Positions 1-8,009 of a DNA stretch of 64,000 nucleotides are shown piece after piece. The stretch comes from Alcanivorax limicola (GTDB taxonomy: Bacteria; Pseudomonadota; Gammaproteobacteria; Pseudomonadales; Alcanivoracaceae): NCBI RefSeq assembly GCF_019931215.1, contig NZ_JAIOUB010000003.1, forward strand, positions 1 to 64,000, read 5' to 3'. How positions within the stretch are numbered: position 1 is the stretch's first letter; each line of letters opens with the position of its first letter. The notes beneath the pieces are model-generated. The model was given only the letters and a program-made list of their open reading frames with translations, was not told the origin of the DNA and searched no databases. Both the position numbers and the translations under genes were made by a program.

Positions 1-25
1 GTGAGAGTAGGTCATCGTCAGGCTC
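1..25 (+). rRNA. rrf: 5S rRNA, 3' end only (partial)
   Basis: The first bases read GAGAGTAGGTCATCGTCAGG, which matches the conserved 3' segment of gammaproteobacterial 5S rRNA (the E. coli counterpart contains GAGAGTAGGGAACTGCCAGG). Most of the gene lies to the left of the window. It is followed at once by a strong intrinsic terminator, so this is the promoter-distal end of an rRNA operon. The exact mature 3' end is uncertain by a few bases. Confidence 0.85.
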
Positions 26-80
26 CTAAATATAAAAGACCCCCGCCGCTCCGCGTCGGGGGTTTTTTATATTTAGGAGC
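22..80 (+). terminator. Long intrinsic terminator closing the rRNA operon
   Basis: Two 28-base arms (22-49 and 53-80) pair almost completely around a 3-base TCC loop at 50-52, with one C/T mismatch and one G/T wobble. The core is a GC-rich stem with CCCCC opposite GGGGG, followed by TTTTTT at 63-68. The outer arms are AT-rich and also pair, which is unusual. The structure is nearly symmetric and could terminate transcription from both directions. The first bases of the left arm overlap the predicted 5S 3' end. Confidence 0.9.
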
Positions 81-102
81 GAAGTCCTCCTCCCACTACC
101 TC

Positions 103-185
103 GCAGCGCAACGCGCTGCCATGTGACACCGGCTATCGCCGGTGGACGCCGCAGGCGCCCCGAAGGGGTCAACGCACCGCGTTGA
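103..185. repeat. Cluster of five consecutive small hairpins
   Basis: Five perfect inverted repeats follow one another almost without gaps: arms 103-109/113-119 (loop AAC), 127-133/138-144 (loop TATC), 147-150/154-157 (loop GCA), 158-161/165-168 (loop GAA) and 169-175/179-185 (loop ACC). The GCA and GAA triloops closed by C-G belong to the GNA class known to make unusually stable DNA mini-hairpins. No gene is supported between the terminator and position 360; a 73-codon open frame at 142-363 runs through the hairpins and is not believable. The role is unknown; REP-like extragenic DNA or a structured RNA are options. Confidence 0.7.
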
Positions 186-359
186 TCAAGTAGGTCGACC
201 ATCTCCCAGCTTATTACCGCAACTGCCCAGGCACGCCGAGCAACCCAAAGCCCCTGCCATAGTCCGGCCCTATCGCCAAAAGAGTATTAATCACCTTAAC
301 GCCACCCCCAGATATGCGATGATCTACCTGAGAATCAATGTCATCTGGAGCGCAGCACC

Positions 360-575
360 ATGATCAAGACAGCCAGTTTCGGAGTCATGCACATCGTTGT
401 CGCCTTTCTGGTCGTCTGGGCTATGACAGGTGACTGGATGATTGGCGGTGCAGTGGCGTTGGTTGAGCCGCTGGTCAACACCGTGGCGTACCACTTTCAC
501 GAGAAGGTCTGGTTACGGATACGCGACCGGAAGGGACGTGAGGGTGGGGGCAGTGACGATATGCTGGCCGCTTGA
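360..575 (+). CDS. DUF2061 small membrane protein
   Basis: A 71-residue protein with two hydrophobic segments (about residues 8-22 and 26-42) and the pattern EPLVNTVAYHFHEKVW typical of the DUF2061 family of predicted inner-membrane proteins. The tail is short, basic and then glycine-rich. An upstream GGAGCG about 7 bases before the ATG can serve as a ribosome binding site. The family has no established function. The gene stands alone between the rRNA operon end and a converging lipoprotein gene. Confidence 0.8.
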   Translation: MIKTASFGVMHIVVAFLVVWAMTGDWMIGGAVALVEPLVNTVAYHFHEKVWLRIRDRKGREGGGSDDMLAA

Positions 576-619
576 GGGCAGCGGCCAGCCTTCATAAGTC
601 AGATCAGCATGGGTCAGGA

Positions 620-1582
620 TCAGTTACTCAGGTTGATGGTGCGTGTTTCTCCTGCCGCAACGGTGACGTTGGCGACCTTCAGGAAGGTGACATTGGTATC
701 CTGGGCATTGGGTCTGTCACCCAATGATCGGCATGTGAACGCCACGGTATAGGTGCCCTGAGGTACAAAGCCGATTTCGAATTCGTAGGTGCTGTTGGTG
801 AGGTTCATGCGCACGTCGGCAGTGGTAATCGGGTTCAGGCGTGTGCCGACAGGTTGCCCCTGGGCGTTGACATGGATATCCCCGGGTGTCCGATTGCTGC
901 CTTCGTATAGATAGACCGCATTGCCGAGCCCACGCCCCTCATCGGCAGCCAGGTCGCTGGTGCAAGAGCTGGTATTGATCAGGCCGTTACTGACAGTGCC
1001 TTCAATGATGCCGCTCTTGTCGTTGTTTACCAGCCGCATTGCAGGGCGGAGCAGATAAAAGTCCTCGCCGGAGGGTTTCAGCAGCGCGCGTCGCAAATCA
1101 AGGTCGATGGTGAGCCGGTTGCTCTCATTGGGCTCGATGCGAAAATCGCGGGTCAATTGAAGGTAGCGATCGCTGGTGCCGGGGGCATCGGTGCCCAGGC
1201 GCAGGGGCAGGGTGCCGCCGGTGTCGCGAGTACGCACTTCTGAGTCACCGTCTTGTTCCGAGATGAACAACCGCAGCCATTCATAGTCGCCGGCCCGAAT
1301 CTCATCCAGCGGGAACAGTATCTGGGATTGGCTACCTTGCAGTTCCAGCAGGTTATTGACCACCACCGGCGGATCCAGTGTCAGGCGTTCGGTGCCACGG
1401 TCATAACCCAGGTGGATGGCGGTCACTGTCAGGCGCACGCGATCCACGTCATCGGCGGGTGCGTCGGTGATAGCAAAACTGGCGTCACCGCTGCCCTGGC
1501 TACCGACTTTCAGATCGCAGCCGTCTGAGGCAATGGCACCGACAATGGCAATGACCCCGAAGGGCAGGTACTGCATCCACAT
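620..1582 (-). CDS. DUF4382 domain protein, probably exported or lipoprotein
   Basis: The 320-residue product starts with a short hydrophobic segment (residues 5-18) and then a cysteine at 22 in the context SDGC, a weak lipobox. Residues about 34-185 match the DUF4382 pattern: FAITDAPADDVDRVRLTVTA, then a stretch ending NNLLELQG and a conserved DEIRAGDYEWLRL. The C-terminal part looks like a beta-sandwich with the phrase VPQGTYTVAFTC. DUF4382 proteins are envelope or secreted proteins of unknown role. GGAGA lies 9 bases before the ATG. It diverges from the TetR gene at 1773 across a 190-base gap. Confidence 0.8.
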   Translation of the reverse strand: MWMQYLPFGVIAIVGAIASDGCDLKVGSQGSGDASFAITDAPADDVDRVRLTVTAIHLGYDRGTERLTLDPPVVVNNLLELQGSQSQILFPLDEIRAGDYEWLRLFISEQDGDSEVRTRDTGGTLPLRLGTDAPGTSDRYLQLTRDFRIEPNESNRLTIDLDLRRALLKPSGEDFYLLRPAMRLVNNDKSGIIEGTVSNGLINTSSCTSDLAADEGRGLGNAVYLYEGSNRTPGDIHVNAQGQPVGTRLNPITTADVRMNLTNSTYEFEIGFVPQGTYTVAFTCRSLGDRPNAQDTNVTFLKVANVTVAAGETRTINLSN

Positions 1583-1772
1583 GATCTTGTCTCCCGATGG
1601 TCCCCGGAGTGTAGCGAATAAGGCGGGCGGGCTGTAGTGGTTGTGGTACGGGGTCAGTGCTTGACCTGATGGGCCAATGGGCAGGCGCGATCCGAATAAG
1701 GATAAACTCTCTGTTTACGCCCTGTTCACGGTTGGTTAAGCTTTGCACCACTGCGGCCAGCTGTTGTGAGTC

Positions 1773-2471
1773 ATGATGGAGTTCAAGTCAAACCAGGATC
1801 TCGACGCGATTCGCGAAGTGGTGAATCAGGTTCTTGATGCGTATCAGGGTCAGGATCGCAGTGTGCAGCGCTCCCAGGCTCGGGCGGAGATACTGATCCA
1901 CTCCATGGCGGTCTTTGCCCAGCGTGGCTTGCACCGGACCACGGTGCAGCATCTGCTGGATGCGGCGAACATCTCCCGGCGCACCTTCTACAAGTACTTC
2001 CGCAACAAGGTGGACGTGCTGGAGAACATCTACCGGATCTTTGTCGAGAACATGATCCTGCGCTTCCAGCAGCAGGTGAACCGCTCGAATACGGTCCGGG
2101 ACATCATCCGCAACACCACGGATATCTACTTCGAGTACCACGTCAGCATGGGTCCGGTGATTCGTCTGATGATGGAAGAGGCTCGCCGTTCGGGCTCAGC
2201 CTTGGCCCCGTATCGGGAGAATGGCCAGAATCTGGCCGTAGAGATTCTGGCAAAAGAGATCCACCGGCTGATCGGCAAGCGTTTTGATCCGTTGGTGCTG
2301 CGCACCTTGCTCTGGAGCCTTGAGAACTACTCCATTTACCTGCTGGCCGATGGCAAACTGAGTGATGCAGAAGTCACCCGCTGCAAACGGGTCATGACTG
2401 GTATTGCCGAGGCGGTGGTGCTGGGTGAAGCGGATGAGGCTCTGCTCGGGCCGGCTCAGCCGGTCGCCTGA
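1773..2471 (+). CDS. TetR/AcrR family transcriptional regulator
   Basis: A 232-residue protein. An N-terminal extension of about 35 residues precedes a TetR helix-turn-helix: RAEILIHSMAVFAQRG, then TTVQHLLDAANISRRTFYKY and the usual F/KYFRNK end of the DNA-recognition segment (about residues 36-85). The remaining residues are a helical ligand-binding domain with no family signature I recognise. Two adjacent ATG codons (1773 and 1776) could start it. Its target is unknown; the divergent DUF4382 gene is the obvious candidate by position. Confidence 0.85.
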   Translation: MMEFKSNQDLDAIREVVNQVLDAYQGQDRSVQRSQARAEILIHSMAVFAQRGLHRTTVQHLLDAANISRRTFYKYFRNKVDVLENIYRIFVENMILRFQQQVNRSNTVRDIIRNTTDIYFEYHVSMGPVIRLMMEEARRSGSALAPYRENGQNLAVEILAKEIHRLIGKRFDPLVLRTLLWSLENYSIYLLADGKLSDAEVTRCKRVMTGIAEAVVLGEADEALLGPAQPVA

Positions 2472-2505
2472 GCCATCACGGTCCGGTGCCTGGAGCAGTG
2501 CCTGT

Positions 2506-3351
2506 TCAGGGCTTCCTGAATTTCAGTGTCATCCGGTCACTTTCCCCGATCGCCAGGTAGTGCTCCCGGTCCGTGTCGCCCAGGCGCAGGCTGGGAGGCA
2601 GGGTCCAGACGCCTTCCGGGTGGTCGGCACTGTCAGCCGGATTGGCATTGATTTCACTGCGCTCCAGCAACTCGAACCCGGCAGCTTCCGCCAACGCAAT
2701 CACGTATTCCTCGGTCATGTAACCGGACGCTATCTGCTCATCCAGGTCCCGGCCTGCGGGGGCTCGGTGCTCGACAACACCCAGAATGCCGCCGGGGCGC
2801 AGGGCTGTATGGAAGGCGCTGAATGCTGCCTCTGCGCTGCCGGCGCTGGCCCAGTTGTGCACATTGCGGAAGGTCAGCACCCGGTCGGCGCTGGCTGGTG
2901 GGGCAATGGCGGTGTGCGCCGGTGGTGCGAGAACGGTGAGTGCCACCCGGTCGTAGACCGCTGGTTCCGCTGCCAGCTTGTCCTGGTAGGCAACCAGTGA
3001 GCGCTGAAAGAAGGGCACCGGGGTGTCCGGATCAAAATGCGCAGCATACAGTTGGCCCTCGTCGCGCAGCAGCGGCGCCAGAATTTCTGTGTACCAGCCA
3101 GCGCCAGGCCAGATTTCCACCACCGTCATATCCGGCTCAACGTTGAAAAAGGCCAGTGTCTCCACAGGGCGCCGCCAGACATCTCGCGCGACGAAGGCAG
3201 CAGTGCGGTGCTCGCCTTGCGTGGCAGCAATAATGGGGTCGTGCTGTGCCCCGTTCTGGCAGGCGCCGAGGAGCAGGGTTGCGGACAGCAGAAGTGTCGC
3301 GGTCAACAGCAATGGGGCGTGTCGGGACGGCGGGTGTCGCAGGCTGTGCAT
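2506..3351 (-). CDS. Methyltransferase-like lipoprotein (COG4798 type)
   Basis: A 281-residue product when started at the ATG at 3351, which has GGAG 9 bases upstream; a longer frame upstream overlaps the neighbouring gene and lacks support. The N-terminus is a lipoprotein signal with a long leucine-rich core and LLGAC, lipidated cysteine 31. The rest resembles a class I methyltransferase: motif I VVEIWPGAGWYTE, and later ALRPGGILGVVEH. This matches the group annotated as predicted methyltransferase, often with a signal peptide. A SAM-type fold outside the cytoplasm is odd because SAM is not known to be available there, so the true substrate is unclear. Confidence 0.75.
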   Translation of the reverse strand: MHSLRHPPSRHAPLLLTATLLLSATLLLGACQNGAQHDPIIAATQGEHRTAAFVARDVWRRPVETLAFFNVEPDMTVVEIWPGAGWYTEILAPLLRDEGQLYAAHFDPDTPVPFFQRSLVAYQDKLAAEPAVYDRVALTVLAPPAHTAIAPPASADRVLTFRNVHNWASAGSAEAAFSAFHTALRPGGILGVVEHRAPAGRDLDEQIASGYMTEEYVIALAEAAGFELLERSEINANPADSADHPEGVWTLPPSLRLGDTDREHYLAIGESDRMTLKFRKP

Positions 3352-3385
3352 CGTGGTGCTCCGCAGTGAGAGTGATGGACGAGCG

Positions 3386-3973
3386 TTAGAGAGGGGTGCG
3401 CATGCCGGCCACCAGCACACGCAGGTAGGTGACCGCTTGCTCCTCAAGATTGCCCTGGCCGGTGAGCGACCAGGTGTAAGCGGTGCCCATTATCAGATTC
3501 ATCATCAGCTGCATGGTGCTGCGAGTGTCCAGCGCCACAAAATAGCCTTGTTCCCGCAGTGCGCTGAAGAATACCTCGGCGATGGGCATGTTCTGCTCCA
3601 CCAGCGCCAGATGGCGGCGCTGGATCTCACCGGCAAACTCACCTGCTTCCTGAACCAGTACGCGAGTGAAGGCCTGGTTGCCAGCGATGAAGCGGGCAAT
3701 GACACGGCAGGCGCCTTCCAGCCGCTCGATGGGCGGCCCATCGCTGAGCAGCTGACGCAGTGCCAGATCACGAAGCTGATTGAGATTTTCTTCGACAATC
3801 ACCAGCAGCAGCTGTTCTTTGGATTCAAAGAACTTGTAGATGGTGGCCTTGCCCACCCCGGCGGTCTGGGCGATGGTTTTCACCTCCGCAATGCGAAAAC
3901 CTTCCCGGGCAAATACTTCCCGCGCAGCACTGAGAATCCGTTCCCGTCGTTGATCTGTGGCTTGCTGCCCCAT
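3386..3973 (-). CDS. TetR/AcrR family regulator, AefR-like C-terminal domain
   Basis: A 195-residue protein starting at MGQQATDQ. Residues 8-55 form a standard TetR helix-turn-helix (RRERILSAAREVFAREGF, then TAGVGKATIYKFFESKEQL). The C-terminal helices (ERLEGACRVIARFIAGNQAF and LVEQNMPIAEVFFSALREQG) resemble the AefR-like TetR C-terminal domain. The frame stays open upstream into valS, but the ATG at 3973, just after the valS stop, is the believable start. Being downstream of valS on the same strand it may be cotranscribed. The lipoprotein gene at 2506 lies directly downstream and could be part of its unit. Confidence 0.85.
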   Translation of the reverse strand: MGQQATDQRRERILSAAREVFAREGFRIAEVKTIAQTAGVGKATIYKFFESKEQLLLVIVEENLNQLRDLALRQLLSDGPPIERLEGACRVIARFIAGNQAFTRVLVQEAGEFAGEIQRRHLALVEQNMPIAEVFFSALREQGYFVALDTRSTMQLMMNLIMGTAYTWSLTGQGNLEEQAVTYLRVLVAGMRTPL

Positions 3974-4001
3974 CGTCGTGTCTCGGTCCTGTTGTGTGCA
4001 G

Positions 4002-6761
4002 TTACATGTACTTGATCTTTTCCAGCTGCTCTTCCAGGCGAGCAAGCGCAGAGCGCAGATCTGCGGCCTTGGCTCGCTCCTTCTCGACCACGGCATCGGG
4101 TGCCTTGTCGACAAATGCCGGGTTCTTGAGCTTGCCTTCGCAGCGGGCCACGTCGGTCTGCAGCTTTTCCACTTCCTTGCCCAGGCGCGCCATTTCCTTT
4201 TCCTTGTCGATCAGTCCGGCCATGGGCACCAGCAGTTCCATGCGTCCCACCAGCTGCGTGGCTGATGGCGGCGCGGAATCTTCGGCGGACAGCATGGTGA
4301 TCGACGAGAGGCGGGCCAGTTTGCACAGGAAACCACGGTTGGCATCGACCCGTGCCTGGTCTGACGCGTCGCCGTTGTGCAGGTAGACGTCCAGCGCCTT
4401 GCCTGGCGGGATATTCATTTCGCCGCGCACGTTACGTACTGCCGTAATGACATCACGAATCCAGCGGATATCGGCTTCGGCCTGCTCGTCAATTTTCGCC
4501 GGGTCGGATGCCGGGTAAGGCTGCAGCATGATGCTGTCGCCACTGCGGCCGGCCAGCGGAGCAATACGCTGCCAGATTTCCTCGGTGATGAACGGCATGA
4601 AGGGATGAGCCAGACGCAACAGGGTTTCCAGCACGCGCAGCAGCGTGCGGCGGGTGCCGCGCTTGCGTGCTTCACTGTAGTCGTCGCCATACAGCACGGG
4701 CTTGGACAGCTCGAGATACCAGTCGCAGTATTCGTTCCAGATAAATTCATAGGCAGCGTGAGACGCCTGATCAAAGCGGAACTGATCCAGGGATTCGCTG
4801 ACGTCTTGCTCTGCACGCTGCAGGGCAGAGATGATCCAGCGATCTGCCAGGCCCAGCTCGACGTCGCCTTCCAGGCCGCAGTCCTGCTCTTCCGTATTCA
4901 TCACCACATAGCGAGCGGCATTCCAGATCTTGTTGCAGAAGTTGCGGAAACCCTCGATGCGGCCCATGTCCCACTTGATGTCGCGCCCGGTGGCGGCCAG
5001 CGACAGGAAAGTGAAGCGCAGGGCGTCGGTGCCATAGGCGGCAATGCCGTCGGGAAATTCCTTGCGTGTCTGCTTGTCGATGCGGCTGGCCATTTGCGGC
5101 TGCATCAATCCGCCGGTGCGTTTGGCCAGCAGGTCTTCCAGGCTGATGCCGTCGATCAGATCCAGGGGGTCCAGTACGTTGCCCTTGGATTTGGACATCT
5201 TCTGGCCTTCGGCATCGCGCACCAGCCCGTGTACGTAAACGGTTTTGAACGGCACATCACCGGTGAATTTCAATGTCATCATGATCATCCGGGCAACCCA
5301 GAAGAAAATGATGTCAAAGCCGGTGACCAGCACATTGCTGGGATGGAAGGTCGCGAGCTCGGGCGTCTTGTCCGGCCAGCCCAACGTGGAGAAAGTCCAC
5401 AGGGCGGAACTGAACCAGGTGTCGAGGACGTCGTTGTCCTGCAGCAAGGGCGTGTCGCCCAGCTGGTGCTTCTCGCGCACGTCGCCTTCACTGCGGCCGA
5501 CATAAATGTTGCCGGCGTCGTCGTACCAGGCCGGGATGCGGTGGCCCCACCACAACTGGCGTGAAATACACCAGTCCTGCAGGTCACGCATCCAGGAGAA
5601 GTACATGTTTTCGTATTGCTTCGGCACGAAGCGGATGCTGCCGTTTTCGACGGCGTCTATCGCTGGCTTGGCCAGGCTTTCTACCGCGACGAACCACTGG
5701 TCCGTCAGGTAGGGCTCGATAATGACGCCGGAGCGGTCGCCGCGCGGCACCATCAGTTTGTGATCGTCGACTTTTTCCAGCAGACCAAGTGCGTCCAGGT
5801 CGCTGACGATCTGCTTGCGCGCCACCAGCCGATCCATGCCGCGATAGGCTTCCGGGACGTCGTCATTGAGGCTGGCATCGATGGTCATGATGTTGATCAT
5901 CGGCAGCTGGTGGCGCTTGCCGACGTCGTAATCATTGAAGTCATGTGCCGGGGTGATCTTGACGCAGCCGGAGCCGAAATCCGGATCAACATAATCGTCG
6001 GCAATGATCGGGATGTCGCGTTCGGCCAGCGGCAGGCGCACGGTCTTGCCGATCAGGTCCTTGTAACGCGGGTCTTCCGGGTGCACGGCTACGGCGGTGT
6101 CGCCGAGCATGGTTTCCGGCCGCGTGGTGGCCACCACCAGATGGCCGGAGCCATCCGTAAGCGGGTAGCGGAAGTGCCACATATGGCCCTGTTCTTCGTG
6201 GTTTTCCACTTCCAGGTCAGAGATGGCGGTGTGCAGGGTGGGGTCCCAGTTGACCAGCCGCTTGCCGCGATAGATCAGTCCCTCTTCATGCAGGCGCACG
6301 AAGGCTTCCTGCACGGCGCGGGACAGGCCCTCATCCATGGTGAAACGTTCTCGGGACCAGTCCAGTGAGGAGCCCAGCCGGCGCAGCTGGCCGGTAATGG
6401 TGCCGCCGGATTCTGCCTTCCAGTCCCAGATACGCTCGATAAACGCGTCGCGGCCCAGGTCGTGTCGGGTCTTGCCCTCGGCGGCCAGTTTGCGCTCCAC
6501 CACCATCTGCGTGGCGATGCCGGCGTGGTCGGTGCCGGGCTGCCACAGCGTATTGCGCCCCTGCATGCGGCGATAGCGGATCAGGGTATCCATCACGGCA
6601 TTATTGAAGCCGTGGCCCATGTGCAGGGAGCCGGTGACGTTGGGGGGCGGGATCATGATGCTGAAGGGCTCGCCTTCGCCCTGCGGGGCAAAGTAACCGG
6701 CGTCTTCCCAGCATTGGTACCAGCGCTTTTCTATGGCTTCGGGTTGATACGTTTTATCCAT
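4002..6761 (-). CDS. valS: Valyl-tRNA synthetase
   Basis: A 919-residue class I aminoacyl-tRNA synthetase that charges tRNA-Val. The HIGH-type motif appears as HMGH in [14 protein letters not shown] near residue 45, and KMSKS in [13 protein letters not shown] near residue 520. The editing (CP1) domain with [13 protein letters not shown] is present, and the C-terminus has the family's coiled-coil tRNA-binding arm ([17 protein letters not shown] and onward). Length is close to the normal ValRS. It is the last core gene of the leftward pepA-holC-unknown-valS set. Confidence 0.98.
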   Translation of the reverse strand: MDKTYQPEAIEKRWYQCWEDAGYFAPQGEGEPFSIMIPPPNVTGSLHMGHGFNNAVMDTLIRYRRMQGRNTLWQPGTDHAGIATQMVVERKLAAEGKTRHDLGRDAFIERIWDWKAESGGTITGQLRRLGSSLDWSRERFTMDEGLSRAVQEAFVRLHEEGLIYRGKRLVNWDPTLHTAISDLEVENHEEQGHMWHFRYPLTDGSGHLVVATTRPETMLGDTAVAVHPEDPRYKDLIGKTVRLPLAERDIPIIADDYVDPDFGSGCVKITPAHDFNDYDVGKRHQLPMINIMTIDASLNDDVPEAYRGMDRLVARKQIVSDLDALGLLEKVDDHKLMVPRGDRSGVIIEPYLTDQWFVAVESLAKPAIDAVENGSIRFVPKQYENMYFSWMRDLQDWCISRQLWWGHRIPAWYDDAGNIYVGRSEGDVREKHQLGDTPLLQDNDVLDTWFSSALWTFSTLGWPDKTPELATFHPSNVLVTGFDIIFFWVARMIMMTLKFTGDVPFKTVYVHGLVRDAEGQKMSKSKGNVLDPLDLIDGISLEDLLAKRTGGLMQPQMASRIDKQTRKEFPDGIAAYGTDALRFTFLSLAATGRDIKWDMGRIEGFRNFCNKIWNAARYVVMNTEEQDCGLEGDVELGLADRWIISALQRAEQDVSESLDQFRFDQASHAAYEFIWNEYCDWYLELSKPVLYGDDYSEARKRGTRRTLLRVLETLLRLAHPFMPFITEEIWQRIAPLAGRSGDSIMLQPYPASDPAKIDEQAEADIRWIRDVITAVRNVRGEMNIPPGKALDVYLHNGDASDQARVDANRGFLCKLARLSSITMLSAEDSAPPSATQLVGRMELLVPMAGLIDKEKEMARLGKEVEKLQTDVARCEGKLKNPAFVDKAPDAVVEKERAKAADLRSALARLEEQLEKIKYM

Positions 6762-6818
6762 GATCTGAGGCGTTACCCGGGCTGCTCGACGAAGCCCGCG
6801 ATTATACAGAGATCGGCC

Positions 6819-7496
6819 TCAGGCGTCGTCTCTGTCCCGCATTTGCTGCGTCAATCGGTCGCGCAGCTCGCGCTCGATGCGCGGCATCCAGACCGCCAGT
6901 ATCTCGTCCACGGCGGCGCGGATGGTGGCGTCGTCCGGGCGCCGGGGCGTGCTCTGGCTGACCTGGGCGGCCGCGCTGGTGGTCGGCTTCTCCGCAGCGG
7001 TCGATGTACTCGGCCGCAGGCCTTCCGGGGTGTGGGCGCGGTGCTGGGCCAGGCGCTCCATAGTGTGGCGGGGCAGAAAAGGGTTCTCACGCGCTGACAG
7101 CAGCTCCTGCAGCGGGTTGCCTGCCGCCGTTTTGCTGGCCGGGGCAGTCGAGGAGGAAGGTGCCCCTGGCGCTTTGGCGACATGCTGGCCAGAGGGGGCG
7201 GCTTTCGGGCGCGGCGTCGCGGCAGGCGGGGCGTCGGGGAGCGAGTCAGGCTCGAGCAGCGGGATATCCAGATCGCCGGGCAGCCCCGCCGACACGTCGT
7301 CGAGCGCGTCGCCCAGCAGGCTGCGGATATCATCCAGCTCGTCCAGCAGCCCGGGTTTGCCCGTACTGCCTGCGCGGCCGCTGCGAAAAATAGCGTCTGG
7401 TGGCGGCAAATCTGTCTCTCTGCTCACAACAACCCCCGGTGATATTGCGGTGGCAGCGGTGTCAGGCCGCCCCACGTATCGTTGCCCAAATGCCAT
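6819..7496 (-). CDS. Uncharacterised proline/alanine-rich protein between holC and valS
   Basis: About 225 residues from the ATG at 7496. The N-terminal third has a possible short motif LLDELDDIRSLLGD; the centre is rich in Ala, Pro, Ser and Thr and is probably disordered; the last 35 residues (DDATIRAAVDEILAVWMP and onward) look like a charged amphipathic helix. Pseudomonas also carries a hypothetical gene in this slot, from memory. An alternative GTG start at 7427 with GGGGG upstream would remove a weak N-terminal stretch and may be the true start. No enzyme motif is visible. Its place suggests a link to replication or to translation, but this is only positional. Confidence 0.65.
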   Translation of the reverse strand: MAFGQRYVGRPDTAATAISPGVVVSRETDLPPPDAIFRSGRAGSTGKPGLLDELDDIRSLLGDALDDVSAGLPGDLDIPLLEPDSLPDAPPAATPRPKAAPSGQHVAKAPGAPSSSTAPASKTAAGNPLQELLSARENPFLPRHTMERLAQHRAHTPEGLRPSTSTAAEKPTTSAAAQVSQSTPRRPDDATIRAAVDEILAVWMPRIERELRDRLTQQMRDRDDA

Positions 7497-7589
7497 TGTT
7501 GTCAAAGGTCAGGGTGCAGGACAAGCGTTTGAGTGCCGCAGCGATACCTGCATCACAGCCTGAGGGGCAGCTTGCCTCAGAGCCGAGGG

Positions 7590-8009
7590 TCAGAGCCGAT
7601 GGTCGGTGACGGGGTAACCGCGTTCGCGGTAGAACTTCCAGCGGGCACGGCCCTGATCCCGCAAGGCCGGGTCGCCGCAGATCATCTCCGCCACGCGCTG
7701 GAAGCGCGCATAGAAATCGGGGACCTCGCCGGCAAGGTTGATCAGCACATCGTGGTGCTCGCCGGGATCGTCGCCGTGCCCCAACACCACCGGGCTGCCC
7801 GCAGCAGCTGCCGTGCCCAGCAGGGCGTGGGGCAGGAAGCCTGCGGGCGGTTGGGCCCAGAAGGTGGCATCCAGCGCCTCGGCGTCGGCCGCCGACGCGC
7901 TGTGGATATAGACCCGGCGCTGCTGCCGCCAGGCCTTCTCCGCGATGCGCCAGGCCAGGCTGGCACGCACGCCGGGGGTGTCGGTAATGTAGAACAGCAC
8001 TTCAGTCAT
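7590..8009 (-). CDS. holC: DNA polymerase III chi subunit
   Basis: A 139-residue protein matching HolC: the start EVLFYITDTPGVRASLAWRI, the middle VYIHSASAADAEALDATFWA, and the end ARWKFYRERGYPVTDHRL. Chi joins the clamp-loader to single-stranded DNA binding protein in the replisome. The ATG at 8009 overlaps the end of pepA by 8 bases, so the two are translationally linked, an arrangement common in this class. Confidence 0.93.
   Translation of the reverse strand: MTEVLFYITDTPGVRASLAWRIAEKAWRQQRRVYIHSASAADAEALDATFWAQPPAGFLPHALLGTAAAAGSPVVLGHGDDPGEHHDVLINLAGEVPDFYARFQRVAEMICGDPALRDQGRARWKFYRERGYPVTDHRL

Noticed and set aside
142-363. 73-codon open frame through the hairpin cluster
   Set aside because: It runs over five hairpins and ends at the DUF2061 start; composition is not protein-like.
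4377-5564. 395-codon open frame antisense to valS
   Set aside because: It is a shadow of the valS reading frame in GC-rich DNA, without a ribosome binding site or family match.
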